Below, piece after piece: positions 61,001-64,000 of a stretch of 64,000 nucleotides of DNA. Made by a program: the position numbers and the translations under genes. The notes under the pieces are model-generated. The model did not search any database, was not told the DNA's origin, and was given only the letters and a program-made list of their open reading frames with translations. The DNA is from Erythrophleum ivorense (taxonomy: Eukaryota > Streptophyta > Magnoliopsida > Fabales > Fabaceae), in the NCBI GenBank assembly GCA_026724425.1, contig JAIUCV010000005.1, positions 42,009,784-42,073,783 on the forward strand. Direction: 5' to 3'. Numbering within the stretch: position 1 is the first letter of the stretch; each line of letters opens with the position of its first letter.

Positions 61001-63941
61001 GGCCTCGAGCAATAAAACTTAAAGTTGTTTGTTTTAGTAACGATGGTTGGGGCTGAATTTCTCATCAAAGCACAGCCCCATCTCACGCTTCTTAGCCAAC
61101 TCAGCATCCATAAGGCATCAAGGGTTTCCTTTTGGTTTAGCGAGAGAAGACGATCCTACGGAAGGAGACGAACGAGTGAGATTTTGAGGCTTGCTAGCAT
61201 CGGATCCCTTGGTATAACCAACAAGAATGCTAACTTTAGTGAACTCGTGTTGTGTAATGACCCAATTGAGGGAAGTCTAAGGTGTAGTCCATTTTGGGCC
61301 CGTGTTGGGTTTAACCCATTTAGAATTCCTTGAATCTTTGGTCCACTCCATTACCATATTCTTCTCCTCAATCATTTGCGCAGCTTCAAACAATGCAGGC
61401 AATGATGAAGGCTGCAACAATCTTACTTCAACACGGTTTTCCTCCTGAAGACCGTTTCTAAAGACGCCAATGAGCATCTCATCGGATGCATCCTTAAGCG
61501 GAGCTGAAAGCAATTCAAATTGAGCCACATGCTCTGCAACTAAATCTGTTTGCTGTAATGTCAACAACATTTCGTAGCTATCTCCTTGTTGCGAATGGTG
61601 GAATCAACAGAAGAGAGCTTCCTTGAATATTGGCCATGACTGAATTGGTTGCCGGACATCCATCCATTGGAAGCCGCTCCCTCTAAACAGACCACCACAG
61701 CATCTAATTTCTCTGCCTCTATGACGTGATTCACCTGGAAGTAGTGCTCAACTTTAAACACCCAACTAATCAGACCTGCACCATCAAAAGGAGGTAATTC
61801 CAATTTGTGAAACTTGCTAGCCTCCATTCCTACTTTCACTACCTCCCCTGTAACCTTCATTTTGTCCAGCTTCAATTGAAGTGTTGGTGGTGGTTCAACC
61901 AATGCTTGGTTTCTACCTTCTAGGCGTGCTAAAAACTCCATCTCCTGCACCCAATCTTAGAGGGTGCTCACCTCTTGATTCAAAGTCACCACACTATCCT
62001 TCAAGCTCGACACATCTCGATCCAACCCGTCTACCTTAGCTTCCATTCTGGTATTCACCATTCCCTGTTTCTGTCGGCTCTGATATCAAAATGTTAGGAC
62101 CCAAATACCAGAAATAGATTAAACAAAGTTCTATTTTATTGAATGCTAAAGGACCCTATCTCCTTCACTGAAATGGAGAGGATCTTTGATACAGCAACTT
62201 CAGAAAATAAAGAAAACAGAAGGCATAACATAACAGTGCCTAGTGTTACTCAGCAGAAGAGTATGTCACAGCCACACCCAAGAACAACCCATACCCAAGG
62301 AAATGAGAAGTTGAAATTCTCCAGTATTCGAGAGATTGGAGGCTCTCCCAGAACCAGTGCCAATCCTTTTTCCTCCTGCCCCCCTCCCCATCCTCTCTCC
62401 ACATAAAAAATCCTCTAACTAATTTTGTCTGCTTCTACCAGCTCACCATTCCCTCCCTTACTTTTCGCTAATTCTGTTACCTGAGTTCCCTCAACAGCCA
62501 CCTGACTCTCTTTCTCTGATACAGCAGCTGGTCCTGGCCCAATTTTTCTCTTTCTCCTACTATAAACCTTGGTCTGAACATGAGTGGGTTTATCATATCA
62601 ATAACATGGTCTCACGAGTATGTCTAAACTTCCAATCTGGTGAGTCCATCTTTACTTGGAAGTATGATGTCCTTTGGCTGCCGTTAAAAAACTATACCAA
62701 AACCAGTGTAAATTGCAGTTTACCCCATGGTTTGTCCCAAAATCTGTGGTTTGTTTCTTTACCACTTAATTACCCTGCAGTATCTTTTGTCTTAATTCTA
62801 ACCAAAATAATCATTTAAAAATTAAAATGATGAATAATTTTATTGTTGAAGGTATACATTTCTGATATCTTAATCAGGTTTATTGTCTTTTAAGGCGATT
62901 ATAGAGATTAAGATGGCATTTTGAAGTTAAAAATGTCCTCTTAATTCCAGCTATTGGCCTCAAAATGCTGAGGAAATATTTAAGATATAAGTGAAACAAA
63001 CACATAACATTAATCATGTAAACATTCACATTAATTTTGCTAAATTTTGGATGTAAATTACCATGGGTGGTTAAATGGTAATTGACCAAACCCCAAGCAT
63101 GTTGAATGACATACTTTAAACCACATTGAAACATAATGATTTTGGGCCAAACCATATGGGGTAAACTATAATTTACTCCGAAAACAATTCATGGGGTCTA
63201 CATTTAACAACTTAAACTTTTGAATTAAAGTGGTTTTTGACTGATATCGAAGCCTCTATGACCAATTGGTCTAAAGTTTAGTCCTTGTCACTTCACATTC
63301 TCTTAATCAACACTAGGTTCCAGCGCAAAGATATAATGGGCTATGCTTTGTCAACACCTCAAGTCCAAAGGAATTTTGTATGAGGAAGCATATAAAAAAA
63401 AAAAAAACAATTCATAAGCCTTCTCTTGATAGTTTAAACTTTTGAATCGAAGTGGTCTTTGAGAGTCACTGATACATTTAACAATATCCAGACACATGTG
63501 TACAAGAGGCCAGCTGTATTTTCAAGACCATTGGTTTTCGCAACTGCATTCATGAGCTTCTTTTCTGTAGTTATAGCATTATTCAAGGTAAAATCTATTT
63601 GCCTTTCTACACTATCTATTCCTTCTCATCATCAGACTTTTGATTAAATATGTGCACCTGATGTTTAACCTTGTGCTGGGTTTTATATAGGATATACCTG
63701 ACATTGAAGGTGATGAAGTATTTGGCATCCAATCTTTTTCAGTACGCTTGGGTCAAAAACGGGTATGTTCATAAAATGCAACATGTCAGCAGACTTGGTT
63801 GTGCTTGCTTGTATCCCTTGATGTTCCCCATTTAATCTTTGCCAGGTATTCTGGATTTGTGTTTCACTTCTTGAAATGGCTTATGGAGTTGCCCTTTTGG
63901 TTGGAGCTGCATCTCCCTGTCTCTGGAGCAAAATTATTACG
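52367..63941 (+). CDS. VTE2: Homogentisate phytyltransferase-type plastid prenyltransferase (11 exons; 3' end outside window)
   Basis: The family (UbiA superfamily, VTE2/HPT) joins a prenyl diphosphate to homogentisate at the plastid envelope, the committed step of tocopherol synthesis; related plant enzymes prenylate flavonoids or other phenols. Exons: 52367-52418, 52762-52809, 53931-54199, 54418-54501, 54589-54663, 55204-55287, 56101-56190, 56621-56722, 63492-63587, 63691-63762, 63846-63941. They give 356 codons in one frame, and every junction is GT-AG. Residues 1-90 are Ser/Thr/basic, as in a transit peptide. FYRFSRPHTVIGT ends exon 3. The first Asp-rich motif NQLSDIEID is at residues 167-175 and the second, DIPDIEGDE, at 301-309. 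Several hydrophobic membrane segments are visible. Full-length homologues have about 390-410 residues, so one or two exons lie beyond 64000. The start MGSLLLGSFPKAS resembles known HPT N-termini. The exact substrate cannot be read from sequence. Confidence 0.93.
52762..52809 (+). CDS. VTE2: Prenyltransferase exon 2
   Basis: 48 bases, RSGWRSKSVTKNCHA, basic and Ser/Thr-rich like a chloroplast transit peptide. Acceptor GATAG, donor CAA|GTATGC; both codon ends are split and fit their neighbours. Confidence 0.85.
53676..53703. repeat. (TG)n microsatellite in prenyltransferase intron 2
   Basis: About 14 uninterrupted TG dinucleotides; likely variable in length between individuals. Confidence 0.95.
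53931..54199 (+). CDS. VTE2: Prenyltransferase exon 3
   Basis: 269 bases: the remainder of the transit region, then KYVVNATSEQSFESEPGAYD and AFYRFSRPHTVIGT, the start of the mature enzyme. Acceptor CTCCAG, donor ACA|GTTAAG. Confidence 0.93.
54256..54388. repeat. 66 bp tandem duplication in intron 3
   Basis: TTCAATTAT(G/A)GGAG begins at 54264 and 54330, and both copies continue through AAGTTGATCTTCAGA. It makes up most of the 218 bp intron. Confidence 0.85.
54418..54501 (+). CDS. VTE2: Prenyltransferase exon 4
   Basis: 28 codons, ALSIVSVSLLAVEKLSDLSP then LFFTGVLE; first membrane segment. Donor GAG|GTGAGG. Confidence 0.95.
54589..54663 (+). CDS. VTE2: Prenyltransferase exon 5 (first Asp-rich motif)
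   Basis: 25 codons ending in GLNQLSDIEIDK. The Asp residues bind Mg2+ and the prenyl diphosphate in this family. Confidence 0.96.
54995..55024. repeat. (GT)n(AT)n compound microsatellite in intron 5
   Basis: GT repeats run directly into AT repeats. Confidence 0.95.
55204..55287 (+). CDS. VTE2: Prenyltransferase exon 6
   Basis: 28 codons beginning INKPYLPLASGEYS, the signature that follows the first Asp motif in HPT enzymes. Acceptor TTGCAG, donor CTG|GTACCA. Confidence 0.96.
56101..56190 (+). CDS. VTE2: Prenyltransferase exon 7
   Basis: 30 codons, SFWLGWVVGSWPLFWALFIS then FVLGTAYSIN; membrane segment. Acceptor TTTCAG, donor AAT|GTGAGT. Confidence 0.95.
56621..56722 (+). CDS. VTE2: Prenyltransferase exon 8
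   Basis: 34 codons, LPLLRWKRFAMIAAMCILAV through FFLHMQ. The donor CAG|GTTTTG opens the intron that holds the gypsy element. Confidence 0.95.
57047..57553 (-). repeat. Gypsy 3' LTR
   Basis: On the plus strand TGTTAGGACCCAAATACC... to ...GAGTGGGCTTATCA. It differs from the right LTR at a modest number of positions by eye (for example CTGTTTTATT versus CTATTTTATT, and ATAAATGTCACAG versus ATGTCACAG). Confidence 0.93.
57554..57578 (-). other. Gypsy polypurine tract region (T11 G11 on minus)
   Basis: The plus strand has 11 C followed by 11 A directly inside the left LTR; on the minus strand a G-run precedes TAT and the LTR start TGATAAGCCC. The homopolymers make exact length uncertain in any assembly. 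Confidence 0.65.
57579..58830 (-). pseudogene. Gypsy integrase with chromodomain-like C-terminus
   Basis: From upstream on the minus strand: a zinc-binding remnant with HSGYLHTYKRLSPFFYW (58745-58805); SMDFIAGLPKSH and VVVDHLSKYAHFIPL carrying the first catalytic Asp (58540-58620); SIVSD with the second Asp (58424-58440); YHPESNGQTEVVNRSLETYL with the Glu (58300-58360); then MTPFKAVYGRDPPSL and VNFDVGDYVYLKLRHYKLKS (57950-58199). The tail VQIKWMGSPNIDSTWESF (57615-57685) resembles a chromodomain, which in chromoviruses steers insertion. Frame changes occur near 58390, 58195 and 57880. Confidence 0.88.
58990..60560 (-). pseudogene. Gypsy reverse transcriptase and RNase H
   Basis: RT begins with RLYRYPHSQKNEIERLVNEM and SPVLLVQKKDGSWRFCVDYR (60100-60320), continues FSKLDLKSRYHQIRIKPGDE (59955-60015) and MSFGLTNAPSTFQ, and has the catalytic FFDDIL near 59800-59815. 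A stop follows within three codons. The next frame (59356-59775) carries LEYLGYIVSAAGVQVDPSKI and LRGFLGLTGYYRKFVKDYG. RNase H follows with METDASGMGVGAVLMQCGRP (59325-59386) and VIIRTDQKALKYLLGQR (59160-59215). At least two frame breaks separate these parts. Confidence 0.9.
60720..61110 (-). pseudogene. Gypsy zinc knuckle and aspartic protease, broken
   Basis: The minus reading has KKREMGLCFDEKFSPNHRY near 61035-61090. Compared with the CX2CX4HX4C pattern, two residues including the second Cys are missing and the last Cys is Tyr. Further on, MELSINSNVGIMDNHTMKLM (60870-60930) precedes a DSGALHNFVSTRL protease active site (about 60778-60820) that lies in another frame after a stop. Confidence 0.82.
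61277..61960 (-). pseudogene. Gypsy gag
   Basis: The minus frame starts MQEMEFLARLEGRNQ (61950) and has HKLELPPFDGAGLISWVFKV and VEHYFQVNHVIEAEKL, typical of the plant gypsy gag domain. After a frameshift near 61570-61610 it continues MLLTLQQTDLVAEHVAQFEL and EVRLLQPSSLPALFEAAQM. The region 61961-62074 between gag and the primer site has no clear start codon context. Confidence 0.87.
62075..62091 (-). other. Gypsy primer-binding site
   Basis: Minus strand TTTTGATATCAGAGCCG next to the 5' LTR. It fits the initiator-Met tRNA complement TGGTATCAGAGC with one change. Confidence 0.85.
62092..62595 (-). repeat. Gypsy 5' LTR
   Basis: On the plus strand TGTTAGGACCCAAATACC... to ...GAGTGGGTTTATCA, followed by the target duplication TATCA. 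Nearly identical to 57047-57553, which implies a recent insertion. Confidence 0.93.
63492..63587 (+). CDS. VTE2: Prenyltransferase exon 9
   Basis: 32 codons, THVYKRPAVFSRPLVFATAF through VVIALFK; membrane segment before the second Asp motif. Acceptor ATCCAG, donor AAG|GTAAAA. Confidence 0.95.
63691..63762 (+). CDS. VTE2: Prenyltransferase exon 10 (second Asp-rich motif)
   Basis: 24 codons, DIPDIEGDEVFGIQSFSVRL then GQKR. DIPDIEGDE is the second diphosphate/Mg2+-binding motif. Acceptor TATAG, donor CGG|GTATGT. Confidence 0.96.
63846..63941 (+). CDS. VTE2: Prenyltransferase exon 11
   Basis: 32 codons, VFWICVSLLEMAYGVALLVG through WSKIIT; membrane segment. The donor ACG|GTAAAG shows that coding continues beyond the window. 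Confidence 0.93.
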
Positions 63942-64000
63942 GTAAAGCAGTCATGATATTTCTCTGTCCAGGGGTTAGAAGTAGGATTTTGATAAACACG

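Larger units (their letters stand above)
57047..62595 (-). mobile_element. Ty3/gypsy chromovirus-like retrotransposon in intron 8
   Basis: 5,549 bp with LTRs of 507 and 504 bp, an initiator-Met-type primer site, a polypurine tract, and target duplication TGTCA (57042-57046) / TATCA (62596-62600) with one change. Minus-strand order is gag, protease, RT, RNase H, integrase, chromodomain-like tail, the Ty3 order. The compact size, short LTRs and terminal chromodomain suggest the Reina-like part of the chromoviruses, but the clade needs a tree. It lies antisense to the gene and enlarges intron 8 from about 1.2 to 6.8 kb. Stops and frameshifts in gag, protease and RT make it non-autonomous. Confidence 0.93.

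Overview
The window is nuclear DNA of a flowering plant, most likely a woody or at least repeat-rich eudicot. It holds one recognisable host gene: a GT-AG spliced gene for a plastid homogentisate/aromatic prenyltransferase (VTE2/HPT family). Almost everything else is AT-rich, nested LTR-retrotransposon sequence with decayed coding regions. No bacterial-type genes, tRNA, rRNA or CRISPR array were found.

Layout. (1) 1-~8400: a long-LTR family ('family A', LTR about 3.7 kb, termini TGTAACA...TGTTACA). One copy (261-3954) sits inside another (1-260, 3955-4188, 6994-~8400), which also carries an unrelated 2.8 kb LTR-like insert (4189-6993). (2) ~8400-9410: non-coding, with an snRNA-promoter-like USE/TATA pair on the minus strand. 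(3) 9411-40788: one very old Ty1/copia element (copia-A, plus strand), stretched to about 31 kb by insertions. These are an 18.4 kb non-coding LARD-type element (12080-30506, TSD AAAAG), which has a 3.1 kb solo-LTR-like element in its right LTR (26716-29847, TSD TTAGT), and a reversed family-A solo LTR (31824-38885, TSD CAAGG/TAAGG), which has a second family-A solo LTR inside it (33701-37407, TSD CCTAA). (4) 41732-50062: a second copia element (copia-B, minus strand, TSD GTAAT) whose gag is split by a 2.7 kb element (46586-49319, TSD CAAAC/CAAAT). (5) 50063-52366: AT-rich spacer, then the promoter side of the gene, with a roughly 200 bp inverted repeat ending 85 bp before the start codon. (6) 52367-63941 and beyond the right edge: the prenyltransferase gene, with 11 exons visible (356 codons, no frame breaks). 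Its intron 8 holds a young antisense Ty3/gypsy chromovirus (57047-62595, TSD TGTCA/TATCA).

The target-site duplications give a relative order of insertions. Copia-A came before both the LARD and the family-A copy that split it; each of these came before the element nested in it. The intron 8 gypsy has LTRs that differ at only a few positions and is recent, although its gag, protease and RT frames are already interrupted.

The strongest unexplained signals are: two consecutive long stem-loops at the LARD LTR/internal junction, where a tRNA primer site would be expected; clusters of short palindromes (CGCTATAGCG / CGCCGCGGCG type) in two long-LTR elements; and the inverted repeat in the promoter of the prenyltransferase gene. 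All calls come from reading the sequence; no database search was possible.
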